Shown piece after piece: positions 1 to 10,877 of a stretch of 64,000 nucleotides of DNA. The stretch is from assembly GCF_965638725.1 (NCBI RefSeq), contig NC_134982.1, forward strand, positions 63,425,816-63,489,815, given 5' to 3'. The DNA is from Aptenodytes patagonicus. Lineage: Eukaryota > Chordata > Aves > Sphenisciformes > Spheniscidae. Position numbers and translations under genes: made by a program. Within the stretch, counting starts at the first letter, position 1. Each line of letters opens with the position of its first letter. A model generated the notes under the pieces. It saw only the letters and a list, made by a program, of their open reading frames with translations. It had not been told where the DNA came from and did no database searches.

Positions 1-1085
1 ACATGTGTCACTTATAACCCTGCCCTGGTTGTAACATCACAGCTCCAGAGGAAAAAAGCCTGGTGCATCAATTCTTAGTATCAAATACTCACACAAACTT
101 CTCCTCTCACCAAGCTGTCACTTCTCATTTGTAAAGAGGGTTAGAGTTATAATTAGTACTTGCTGCCCTGTCAACTAATTAAATGTAATAAAAAGCTTTC
201 AGTGAGTTTAATGCTAACATGGTGTAATTACAGCTGAGTTTTGAATGCATGGTGCATGTATTACAGGTTTCGGTATAGGCTCCCCACCTTCTGTGACCTA
301 AATTCTCAGGTTAAACCTATCATACGATTAGTGAGCGGGCACTTGCCAAAGACAACCATTTCAGACCTAAATACAAGTCAACCCCAATCTAGTCCTGTGC
401 ATTTTTAGAGGCACTACATCAGCCTCTGGGGGCAGAGGTGGAAAGGAGGAGGAGAAAAAACAGCCAGCCTGTTGCTTGCTTCCCCATTCATCCTCTTCCT
501 TTCAGGAGGCACCCTTGCTCAAATTCTCCCATCCACGAGGCTCCCACTGCTCTCAGCCCTTTTCCTCCCTTTTGTAAAGAAAAACATGGCTGAGATTTCA
601 AAGCCACTTCCAACCCCATCTCTTTGTCAGTCTGAGGGGCATCCTGGGTAGAGGGGCACTGTGTGCAACTGCCCTGTTTGCACACCTCTGGGGCTGGCTC
701 TATTCCTCAAGAAGCAAAAGTTGCACCATACAACCACCTGTTACCCAGGGGAGTAAGGAAGACTGCTTGGGAGGCCCACAGCAGGGCAAAAGTGATGATG
801 TAATGCTCCAGCACTTTGTTGCCATAGTTCCTTACTCTCATAAGCATTTGGCAGGGCTATGAACACAGAAAAAAAAAGGTGAAGAGCACAGCAGCCAGGC
901 TTTAGATCAGCCAGGATGTTGGTAGTTACAGCTCTAGATCATCAGTCATTGTGCCCACTTTCTTCACTTTCCCACTCATACTCCTCATTGCTTTCCATTG
1001 CCCACAAATACATAAGGTAGGTACAAATAGCCCCCAAAATAAAGACGTAATTCACTGAACAAAAATGTAGCCTGAAAGAACCAAT
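1..1085. other. Region downstream of EFNA5, probably intergenic
   Basis: The stretch lies beyond the most distal AATAAA seen on the minus strand at 1113-1108. I see no recognisable exon, repeat or RNA gene here. The open frame at 685-488 on the minus strand is short and resembles no family I know. If the real EFNA5 cleavage site lies further out, part of this stretch would be 3' UTR. Confidence 0.4.
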
Positions 1086-1107
1086 TAAAATGATGAAAAT
1101 CTTTAAT

Positions 1108-1113
1108 TTTATT
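1108..1113 (-). terminator. EFNA5: Candidate distal poly(A) signal of EFNA5
   Basis: The plus strand reads TTTATT, so the minus-strand transcript carries AATAAA. It is the last such hexamer in transcript direction inside the window. About 40-50 nt further along the transcript is a U-rich stretch with UUUUUGUUC (around 1068-1058), as expected for a downstream element. Its use is inferred. Confidence 0.4.
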
Positions 1114-4100
1114 TAAGTATAATTGTACGGACACGTGTATATACAAATACAGATCTTATGGGGCAGGGATTTTGGGTGGTTTTTGTTTTTTTTTTTTAAC
1201 ATTTTCTTTTAAGTTCATATAATGTAAGCATTTCAAAAACAGCACTCAATGAATAAGTGCAAAGAAACTGCAAAGCAGGGCAGTACAAGCACAGGACCAC
1301 ACTGAGCTGGACTTTCATACCCAGATGCATACACAATGAGTGTCTTCAATGGGGTGTCAAGAGTAAGCATGGAAAGCAGATTTCGCAGACTCATGGGTAA
1401 CCTCCAACATGCCAGCATCTATTAAACTGTACAGACAATGGCAGCAAGCCTATTGTAGGGAGATTTGTCTCACATCCGAGAAGCTCGAGGGCGAATGCAT
1501 GGGAAAAACTCAGTGATGCCAGACCAGAAACAGATCTGCCCATTCACAGCTCCAAATTAAAAAAGGAGGAGGGTGGGAGAGAAGGAAGTGAAGGAAGAGG
1601 GAAGAGAAGTGTGGAGGGTTGTACATTAAAACTGGTGATTACAAAATCCAAGTGTAATGAAGGGAGGGGAAGGGTTAACACTCTAAGCCTCTGAAAGTGA
1701 CTGAACCATTGCTCTTACAAGGCAACAGATTAAGTTCAGTTTTGAGGGTTAGGGGTGGGAATGAACAGGTACAAATACAATCATTTTCCTTCCACAATTA
1801 TATAGGAAAGGAAACAATCTACTCATCTACTCTCAGTACCTCCCAAATTTGTTTCTAGTTCTTTTGGAACCAAGTACATACATATATCGCACATGACACT
1901 GGCAAGGTCCTTTCTGGAAAAAACTATTCATGGAAACAAAACCAGAAGGAAAACAGGAGGGGAAAAAATAAAGAAAAAAGAAAGAAACAAACAAAATAAC
2001 AGAAGAGTTGTTATATCCCCAAAGCCTTTTTAGAAACAAACATGATACAAAAGAACAAAAACTAACACAGAAACCACAGGGCTCCAACATCAGACCTTTA
2101 AACACTGAGGACAAAACATTGATCATCAAAAGTCATGTTGTTCCAGGTCTTGACATTGTGAAATCTTGCAATAGATGAACGATTTTCAAAGATGAGTCCT
2201 GTATGCTGCAGTGTCATGGCCACTTGTCTCTCAGTTCTCAGCCATGATCACACTTGATGCTTCAAAGCTCTGTCTTGTAATCAACGCGTGATTTTAATAT
2301 CCTGAAAGTCTATTGTTCTCACTTACAAAAGACATAAGAATCAAATTAATACTTTATTATCAAACACTATATACAACAGAGGTTGCTAATAATACAGAAT
2401 TTAAAGAACATAGCTTTAAGTTTTACGTGTCTTTCCTTCGCCATCCAAGTAAGTACAGTACAAAACAATATTCTAAACTAACACGAAATGTTACCTTGTC
2501 TATTAAAGGATACACAGTATCCACTAAACTGACTGATCCCTATTTTCCCTGCTTCACATTGCAATGCCCTTGGCAGCCAGGAGTGCAGGTCATGGGGGTA
2601 AGTAAGCCACCTGGGCTGAGGGAGAATCAGTCCCTCAGACTTGAGCTGGGGCAGACAAAGGGGAAAGGAGCAGAAATCTCCTTAATTTGCACCAGTATCT
2701 ACATTTAAAGCATCCAGAGATTTGCAACGCAACACAAAGCCCATCAGCATTTATGTACTTGGTATGACTGGGATTGCCTGATGCTATCAAGTATCAAACT
2801 GACAGTGACTGGTACGCTCCCAGCAACACCAGGCAGTGCAGGGACCTGCTTGCAGCTGCATCACTCGTGTTGTTCTTCATCTACCCAGCAGGGCTCTGTG
2901 ATAAAACACAGGGGTGAATTTCACCAGGAGTAACACTAGTGAAAATCCTTTGCTGTTGATAAACGTACATCTTGAACTCCGACATCATTCAGAGACACAG
3001 GATGAAAAATGAAGTCACCATTTCTACATTAAATTGGCGCTACTGGTATGACTGCCTGCAATTGCTATGAATCATTTTAATATGGTTACCTATCATGCAG
3101 TATTATCTGTACTCTGGTTAAAAAACCATTTGATAAGGTGCATTTTGATTAAGCTCACCTCATCCAAAGCTTTTTAATTCCTACCTACAGGAAGTATTAG
3201 TGTGTGTGCCAAGCACATCCACATTAAAGAGAGAAAAGTACCAGATAGCTTGTAATGAGATGATGACTTCCCTCACTATTTAGACTGTGTATCTTTATTG
3301 TGTGCACTTCACACTAGAGGAAATTTCCTACATTCCTCCTGTAAGCACAGGCCCTGCATTAATGACCGTGTTGTATGACATCAGGCAAGCCCAGATCATA
3401 GTTTAGCATGCATAAACCTCCCTTTACATCTTAAATTTATTTCCCCCTTTCCTCCTTTTTTGAATAGTGGGCTGCTTCAACTTCTGGAAAGCTTTTCTTC
3501 ATTAAAAAAAAGCCCACAAAGTGCTGTCCCTTAATGGTATCACTCAATTTTGTTATGGCAGACTTCTTCTTCAGAATTAATATAGAAAACCCTTGTTTTG
3601 CTTGAATATGCTCCATGTTTTGTTTCACGTTTAACATAATTACCACAATTTTTGTTAGAAAAGCTCTGTTTCAGTCTTGGTCTGCTATTTCCCTGATTAT
3701 GCTTAGCAGTCCAAATTTCATGGCAGCCTAGCCAAAAAATACCCCAAGGCTTGCACTTCCTGGCAAATGACTTTTTAAAGTTCTACGTTAGCCAAGGCTC
3801 AGATTCCTTAAACAGGGTCACTCCTAATTCCATCAAACAAGACAGTCCCATTTCCTAATTGCATCAAGGGTTACCACTTCTCTCACATGTTTAAATAGGA
3901 CAAGCATATATACTCACTCTCAGCATAAAGTGTATCTAAATAATGTATTTTCTATTCTAGTGGATTTTTAAAAAAATATTTTGTTAAGTCTTTGGGAGCC
4001 CATCTAGTTTATCTCTGGCTGATAAACACGTTTCCTCTACTCTTCAAACTGTGCTGGAAGGGGAAAAGATAAAAAAATCAACACTTGAATTTGTATTCCA

Positions 4101-4957
4101 CACTTCTTTTCTTTCCCCCCACCAAACAATGCTACTAGACTGTCCTGGCTTCTTCTACATGTGGTTTATTCCCATGACTGAGGAACTTGCAGGAGAGACA
4201 AATCAAGAGCACACTGGAGATCCTGTGTCCCAAACATGTTTCCTCTGGCCACTGATGTCCTCTCTTAGCATGTATTAACACCCAGAGCAGCATCCAAGGC
4301 TATCAGCTACTAAGTCAGCGCTGGGGAAGGTCACTTTATTCTCAGAAGTGCCTCTGCATTTCAAGAAAAAAATTGTAGCACCACGGTGATTTGTTTTAAA
4401 ATAAAATAATCCGGTGTGCATTATCCCCTTAAAACGAAATAACAGAGGCACTCACACCCCCAGTGAAGTTTCCTAAATCTGACCTTGCCTGCTGTGTGCT
4501 AACATTCCTAAATACTAACTTCTTCCTCTCACCAAAGACAGTGTTTCTATTTGTGAACACAAATTTTACTGTCAAAGATGTTTCAAGACAGTCCTATAAG
4601 AAACATTGTCTTTCCCTTTCAGAAGCCTGTTCATTTAGAAACTCCTGGAGGAAATGGTGTTATATTATATCTATTCTTAATATTTCCCCTCCAGTCCTGA
4701 CATGGTGACACGATGCCTTGCATGATCATCTTACCGTGCTGAACGAGAAGGCATAAATATTGTATCAGAGAGAAAAACTCTCCCAGGCTTTCACTCACTT
4801 TCCTTATCCTTCACTGACTGCATCTGCCACTATTCTTCCTTGTCCACATACGGATGACACAGTGAGCTAACAGAGGTGACTTCTTAAAGGAGAATGCAGA
4901 GGAAAATAAGAATCACTAGTGTCACTATTATAGTTTGGCATTTTCATTTGGAGTCCT

Positions 4958-4963
4958 TTTATT
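4958..4963 (-). terminator. EFNA5: Candidate proximal poly(A) signal of EFNA5
   Basis: A minus-strand AATAAA lies about 240 nt after the stop codon. If used, it would give a very short 3' UTR. The hexamer is common in AT-rich DNA, so this is only a candidate. Other intermediate hexamers are at 2358-2353, 3299-3294, 3441-3436, 4170-4165 and 4340-4335. Confidence 0.2.
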
Positions 4964-5200
4964 TATATGGAGGGGTTAAGAAAGTCACAGGGTAGGTAGG
5001 GATGGGTGCTGAAGCTAGTTATCCCCTTCAAATTTTTGCTGAGTTCAGGCTAAAAGGGAGAAGAAAAGGGAAAAGGGAAAAATAACAATTTGACATCTGC
5101 AAAAACAATAAAGTCCCTTTCCTGGGATGAGCAGTTAGGTGGATCTTTGATGTTCCAAGACCCTGATATTTTCTGCGACAGGTTGCCGGAGCATACTGTG

Positions 5201-5322
5201 CTATAATATCAAAAGCATTGCCAGGAGGAACAATAGAGTTGCCAAAAGCCGGCTGGGTATCCTTGGTGTCTGTGCCGCGTTCTCACCACGGGATGGCTCG
5301 GCTGACTCATGTACGGTATCAT
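5201..5322 (-). CDS. EFNA5: Ephrin-A5, exon 5 coding part (C-terminal stalk and GPI-anchor signal)
   Basis: This last coding exon encodes 40 residues and a TAG stop; the first codon is split, with G from exon 4 and AT here. The translation starts DDTVHESAEPSRGEN, a hydrophilic stalk. It continues through AAQTPRIPSR into a hydrophobic tail, LLATLLFLLAMLLIL, that ends exactly at the stop with no cytoplasmic residues. This is the layout of a GPI-anchor signal: the family is cleaved after Asn in GEN (Asn203 in human numbering) and the tail is replaced by glycolipid. The ending marks it as a class A ephrin, because class B ephrins have a transmembrane segment and a cytoplasmic PDZ-binding tail. 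The acceptor is a canonical ...GAACAG just above 5322, with a pyrimidine-rich stretch before it. Relative to human, I recall Ile instead of Thr near both the middle and the end of the tail; these are conservative for a signal that is removed. Confidence 0.97.
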
Positions 5323-5489
5323 CTGTTCAAACAGAAAGCATACATTCCAATGAGATTTTGCATCCTTAATAAACTCTCACTGAGCCGACAACTGTAAGTA
5401 GATTTCAGTGCCTTTATGAAATAGGGCAATGAACCTTGTGCTGTCATTGACTTTCACAAGCGTGTAATACCTCATTATGTAACCAACTT

Positions 5490-5560
5490 GGGGCCAAGTC
5501 CTGCATTTCTTTCTGGCAAAACTCCCACTGAAGACCAGAGGAGCAGAAAGTAAGTCTGAT
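5490..5560 (+). repeat. Old dispersed palindromic-type repeat, copy A
   Basis: The segment contains GGGGCCAAGTCCTGC, then GGCAAAACTCCCACTGAAG. The same order of words appears in reverse complement at 41214-41275 (GGCCCAGTCCTGC ... CACAAAAGCTTCCCATT). Two diverged copies in opposite orientation indicate an interspersed repeat. From memory, near-identical words are frequent in turtle, crocodile and bird DNA. I do not assign a family name. Confidence 0.55.
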
Positions 5561-6952
5561 TTCAGCAGACTGAGGAATGAAAGATTCCTCTTCTAATAAA
5601 ACACTGTAGCTCTAGCTTTGGATGGCTCATTAGATAGCAATGTCAATAGGGAGGCAGCTAAATAAAAACACCTGATTTTCAAAAGGGCTTGAAGAAGAGT
5701 TGCACGTGCTCAGAATTAATTTCACAGTTAATCCCCTTACTGATTTACAGATTTTGGCTCCTGAATTTGAAATGACAGCCTGTAAGCCCAAGCATATATT
5801 CCACTTCCACGCATAAAATTTCCACTGAAGTATACCGCATCTGGGGAGGCACAGGGGATATAAGACCAGTCTTCCCTTCTTGAAACAGAATTTTAAAGGC
5901 TAACACATGACAATCTCTGACTTTACAGAATACATACTCAATCTGGAAAACCTCACAGGTAACAGACTACCTTTTATGGTACACAAAATACAGATTTACA
6001 TATATGCAGCTAAAACTAATGAAAAAAAGAACCAGCTGAGTTGGGAAAACATGCTTATACATTAGTGGCAGAAGAGAACACAGTAGCAAATACTAAAATT
6101 ATGATACCAAATAAAGCTCTGTTTAGTCTTTGTAAACTAGAGATCAGCCTTAAAGCCACAGCTTTTAACATAAAAAAAGGTAGGTAAAGTCAAATTCAAC
6201 TTCAGTATTGTTATAGATGTGGTATTTTTCTCTGCAAAGCGCTCCATATCCACAGCTATCTAATTTGGCTATTTTAAAAGTAATCTGTCTGAGGCTTGCC
6301 ATAAAAAGTCAGCCCTGGGTTTGAATTTTCTTAGTACTAAATGAATGAAATAAGCTAAACCTTTTTAGGAAGCGGCCTCAAAATGTATTCATAAGGTACT
6401 TTGGAGTGCCCAAGTTTCCAGGAAAATTAATAGTATCTCACTACTTAGTGTAATAAGCTCCCCCATTTTATGAGAGATGTCGACATATCTATGATATATA
6501 TGTCTCATAGCTCCCATCTCAACAAATTGCACTGCCAGGATTTCACTGGGTGAGAGCTGTGCAATTCCAATTAAAGGCACTAAGGGAAGCGGGAGTCAGG
6601 ACACTGGGATCACTGTGCCACTTTGGCATGGAGCATTTCTCGTTACTTAGCTTTAGCTAGAAACAAGCTCCCTCTCCTTCATACCCTTGACACCTAGCAC
6701 AAAAGCAGATAGAGCACTTAGCATAATTTAGGTTAATAGGCTCTTCAGTCCCAGTTTGGTTACACAGCAAGATGCACAGTAAACTGGATTAGCAATTTAT
6801 CACCTTTTTTTCCAGCACTAATTGACGCTACAATCGCGTCAGGCTTATCAACAGGTCTTCAGTGCTGCTCAAGGCAAAACTATGAAAAGCAAGCACTGAT
6901 CAGCTGTAAATATGTTCACATTTGTAAGAAAGGGATACCATCAGATGAAAGT

Positions 6953-6970
6953 CCCACTGATGTCAGTGGG
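6953..6970. repeat. Perfect 8-bp inverted repeat with 2-nt spacer
   Basis: The sequence is CCCACTGATGTCAGTGGG. The arms CCCACTGA and TCAGTGGG are exact reverse complements around TG. It resembles the core of the repeat copies at 5490 and 41214 (CCCA-TTGAAGT-TGGG type), so it may be a fragment of the same old element and not a functional site. Confidence 0.5.
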
Positions 6971-9495
6971 AAAGACTGGATGGAATGACTTTGATTACAG
7001 CTCCTCACCACGTACCGCAGGGAGACCCTCCCAGGCCCTGAACGAGGCCCTAATATTTTTCCTCCAGAATTATTCCAAAGGAATCTAAAAAATTCAGTGA
7101 ATGCTGGCTATTGAAAAGTGCCAGTTCCCGTGGTTGTCAGTACCAAAAGCTGTTTCACATTTCAGTTCTGAGTTACACTCTTGTACTTTGGTGACACTGC
7201 AATGAGAACACAGTACTTCACAAGAGCAGCTTCCCAATTAAATCATACTCTAAGAAGTTATGGGGAAAAAATATCCCTGTTCTAACTGTCAGCTCTACCT
7301 CCTTTCATATATTTAGAGTCAGCTTTTCCCAATTTGGAAACATTTACTCACTGCTGATGAACTAAAACTACAGAGGAGAATGATGTGCATTACCTTCTAC
7401 CTCTTGCATCATCAACAGAATTGCAAATAAGTCTGAATTTGCAACATTGAATGTCAACAGTTTTGTCCTAATTACATCCATGAGTCAGCACTAAAACACA
7501 GTAGGGCAGAACTAGTGTAAAGCTCATAAATCCTCATTCTCTGACTATCAGATACTGCCATTACTGGAACATTGGCTACTGCTAAAAAAACTCAACGAAA
7601 AAGCCCTAAACTAAAAAGATTACTTCTCTAAAATGAAAAATATGGAGGAGATCTACGATGCCATTTTTATAAAGCCATTCTTCACAGAAGAATTAATTTT
7701 CATGTAACATTAAGGGGTTCCTTTCAAGAAATCATCTGGGTTTTCTGTCAATGCAGTCCCAAGGTTTCTGCACTCGTATATTAGAGCACACGATTCATCT
7801 GTGGTTCTCAAAATCACTTTACAAATATGATTTTCCTTGGAGGTGCAGAGTTATAACACTGTACAATCTTTAATGCTTAGGGAAAAATTTTTGCTTTATT
7901 TTAAACACTGAAGGCAAGTGATGAAAAGGACAAAATTCCTGAGTAAAATCTGGAAGGTCACTGCTGAAGACTGGGAATGCCAGCAGTAATTAGAAAAAAA
8001 TATTTTGACACCCATGAATTTTCCAGATCATGTAGCTTTACATCATATGCTTCAGGTATAATTTTTCCAGATATGCACAGCTGCAATTTTTGTTTAGGGA
8101 CTTTTTATTTTTATTATTAAGGAGGAAGAGAAAGGGAGGACAGGAATAGAGCAAATTACTTTCATCACTTCTGAAACAAGTGTGATCTTTATAGACCAGT
8201 TTCCTACAAATTCCTGAACAAAACCAGTGAAATTACAAGGGTTCAAAAATCACACAAATGGTGATTTTTAAAAGAAAGGTGACAGTAAGAAATCTGCTGA
8301 ACATGACCCTCCTGCCTCCCAATTCTTCTGTCTACTGTGGAAGAAGACAGTGGCAGGCTAGAGGAGAGCACAGAAGCAGAATATGCATGCCAGGGGCAGG
8401 TAAGTTAGTACACAACACAGATCACATGCAACAAGATCCACCAACGCAGTGCCAAGTCTAACAGCCTAATAACAGAAAAGTGTGACAGCAGTTGGCAGAT
8501 CTGGGAATGACTGGTTATCTAATGGTGACTGGTCCAAATAATAATGCAAATATACACTGATGTCGGGAGTGGGAACTTTCTGGTACCAAACCTTCTCATT
8601 AAAGCTATTATTTCCTCCTGGTAACACAAACAGTATTTCATCTCAGACTGCAGGATGCTCTTTGTATGATTTTGGTTCCCTGGTTTGCCTGCTGCTTTCT
8701 AACGATATGCTTTTGTGATGGTGCTAGTTACGTATAGCTATTCATGGGAAGTGAGCAGCAGCGCTGAAAAAAAATGCTCAGCAAGTTCACTAAAATCAGG
8801 CATTTATTACTCAGATGATCTCTTCTGCAAACCAGTAACAGGAAAAATACACATTAATTAGCCCATGTTCACCAAATCACAAAACGTAAAAAAGTGCATT
8901 GAGTTTTTAGATTCATAGGTTACCTAGAAACAGGAAAAGATCACCCTAATGCCTTCCGTAGAAGAATGCTGTTAATAAATGCACAAGTGTATCTAATGTA
9001 AATGCACTCTCCTTGCATTTAGATTTGCTTGGAGAACGTCCTTGATTCTCAAAACCAAAATTTTTAGGACAGTTCCGAAAATTCTCTTAAAGAAAAATAA
9101 TAAAATCTATTGTGTATCCATAGGTAAATCATTCAAACTGGATTAACTTGTGAAAGCCTTATTTATACTTCCATATAAATAATGACTTTTAGTTAAAGAA
9201 ACTGCAAATAACAAAGTGAAAAAAAATAGTATGTTGCTTCATACCAAAGGCGAAGTCTCTTTCAAATAGTATAAGAGAAAAAAAAGAGATCTCGGTAATC
9301 TGTTCTTCAGGGTATGTACTAAATGGTATGTGTGTAATTTTTTTCTGGTATAATTTGTTTATTTAACTGTGTATTTTAATTATTGAGGCTTGAATACAAC
9401 GTGTGAGCAGTGTTTAGGTACATATAAAACAAACAGGTAATACTACTATTGCAAATACTTTTCCTACATATCCACCTAATTTTAATGTCATGAGC

Positions 9496-9520
9496 CATCC
9501 CATTGAAGTTAGTGGGATTT
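9496..9520. repeat. Imperfect palindrome of the CCCATTGAAGTTAGTGGG type
   Basis: The core ATCCCATTGAAGTTAGTGGG is near-palindromic and shares its words with 41220-41245 and 6953-6970. It is probably another fragment of the same dispersed repeat. There is no coding meaning in the surrounding short open frames. Confidence 0.4.
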
Positions 9521-10341
9521 CTCACAGCCCTCGAATTAAACATGCTTCTATCTGTCATAAACCTGAGCCATACGAACAATACACATGCACTTTCCATACA
9601 GAGACACATCAGCTTGATTGATGGTATAGGTTAATGTAACTTTGCCCCGGGCAGATGAGGGGCTTTATCATAGCAAGCATTATTCTTATTCTTAAGGCAG
9701 CATTTTGCAAAAAAAGACAGAAAAGCCCCCCAAAACTTAAGTTTGCTTCAATACAAACAGGATAGGAATTTATATATATCAGAGTGTGTGGGTATGCATG
9801 CACGTATGTAAAAATGATACTTTGCCTAACCAAATATACATACAAATGTATATAATTTTAAAGGACTAATTTCTTACTTAAACACTAACTCTGTCAGTTG
9901 CATGCCTGTGTCATGCACCAGCATTAAACAAGCAGTGGTTCTGTTTTTCTGAAAGTCTTTTGAAACCACACAATAAATGAAGTGTGCCCATTGACTTTAT
10001 TTCCAAAACTTTGGGTCCAGTTAGTAAATAGTGTTTTGCCAACATGCTGGGTGTTTGGCTTCGATGGGCCAGTGACTTCAGGATACTGATGAAAATTTTA
10101 CACTGGCACACACCGTATTTTATTAAACCACATCACCCAAAAAAAAAAAAAAAGCAACATTTTTCCTCCCCTGCATTAAACAAAGATACAGGAAATACAC
10201 CATAACCGATATTAGCACTGCTAGAAATGTGCAAAAGCAGAGCAGCTGTACCATGCAAAGCATGCAGAGAGAAGAGGAAAAGTATTGAAGCACCAGAGGG
10301 ATACACGCATTTGTTAAAAGAGATTCTCTAAGCATACTAAC

Positions 10342-10422
10342 CTGCTGGTTCTAATGAATTTTCTACTTTGTCGTTAACATCGAAAACACGATCATGAACA
10401 CCTATAGTTTTCATACAGCTGT
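10342..10422 (-). CDS. EFNA5: Ephrin-A5, exon 4 (stalk segment, symmetric exon)
   Basis: This 81-bp exon encodes 27 residues between split codons. It begins by completing Asn (A|AC), then reads SCMKTIGVHDRVFDVNDKVE and ends NSLEPA with the first base of the next Asp codon. It lies between the globular receptor-binding domain and the GPI signal, so it is part of the juxtamembrane stalk. The acceptor is TTATAG above 10422 and the donor is GTTAGT below 10342. Both flanking introns are phase 1, so leaving the exon out keeps the frame. The mammalian short ephrin-A5 isoform (201 residues against 228) lacks exactly 27 residues here. The 389-bp intron 3 places this exon close to exon 3. Identity with the human sequence is essentially complete from what I recall. 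Confidence 0.97.
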
Positions 10423-10811
10423 CTATAACAAAAATAGAGATAACAGCCAAATATGTTAGTAAGACACCCTTAAACTCCCCATTTTCCTTTTTTTCTTTTT
10501 TTTTCTCTATTTACTATATATAATTAAGCATATTTATATTTTAAAGTCTGTGGCACTTGTCCAAATGCCACTACAGTCTTCCATTTGTACAACAGTTTAA
10601 GAAACAACAAGTTAGCAACTGCCATGTAATTAAAACAAAGCTTTATGAAAAATGGTAAGAAAATACAATGAAAATCATAACACAAATGTTGCTGTACAGA
10701 AGAGATATACAAGATTTAACAGTAAAAAAAAGAATTACTACTGTTTACTAGACCACACAGTAAAGCATGCGCTACAAAGCCACCCTCGAAAGCTTAATCT
10801 GAAGAACTTAC
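10423..10811 (-). other. EFNA5: EFNA5 intron 3 (389 bp)
   Basis: A short intron with donor GTAAGT and acceptor TTATAG. It holds T-rich and A-rich stretches (around 10490-10505) and nothing else recognisable. The open frames overlapping it on both strands run through exon and intron and are not separate genes. Confidence 0.95.
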
Positions 10812-10877
10812 TTGCTGGTCGCACAAAGACCTTAAGCTTTAGACAGGATCTCCTTCCATTATCTGGGATCGCAGAAG
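10812..10877 (-). CDS. EFNA5: Ephrin-A5, exon 3 (end of receptor-binding domain)
   Basis: This 66-bp exon encodes the last strands of the ephrin fold: [20 protein letters not shown] followed by Ala and the first base of an Asn codon. The Cys in RRSC corresponds to human Cys151, which by family knowledge pairs with the Cys in the GYSSCDH motif of exon 2. LKLKVFV is the final beta strand of the cupredoxin-like domain. The acceptor has a long pyrimidine tract (minus strand of about 10880-10920) ending ACAG; the donor is A|GTAAGT. Phases are 1 on both sides. Ala in PANSC differs from Thr in human as I recall it. Skipping this exon would keep the frame but remove a structural cysteine, so it should be constitutive. 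Confidence 0.98.

Larger units (their letters stand above)
1086..5200 (-). other. EFNA5: EFNA5 3' untranslated region (long, about 4 kb)
   Basis: This follows directly after the TAG stop of exon 5. No further coding homology is visible. The length of about 4.1 kb to the distal AATAAA agrees with the long 3' UTR I recall for mammalian EFNA5; that comparison is from memory. The sequence is AT-rich with several T- and A-runs, including a polypyrimidine/T run near 1182-1198 and a purine-rich stretch near 1561-1620 on the plus strand. Minus-strand AATAAA hexamers occur at 1113-1108, 2358-2353, 3299-3294, 3441-3436, 4170-4165, 4340-4335 and 4963-4958, so alternative polyadenylation is possible. Short open frames here, such as 2129-1833 on the minus strand and 2313-2708 on the plus strand, look like chance. 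Confidence 0.65.
5323..10341 (-). other. EFNA5: EFNA5 intron 4 (about 5.0 kb)
   Basis: The donor reads GTTAGT immediately after 10342 and the acceptor reads CAG before 5322. I see no exon inside. It holds one copy of an old dispersed repeat at 5490-5560, a perfect palindrome at 6953-6970 and a related imperfect one near 9496-9520. The rest is unremarkable AT-rich sequence with short chance open frames. Confidence 0.9.

Noticed and set aside
2313..2708. 131-codon plus-strand frame in the 3' UTR region
   Set aside because: It is antisense to the inferred EFNA5 3' UTR, with unremarkable composition and no recognised domain.
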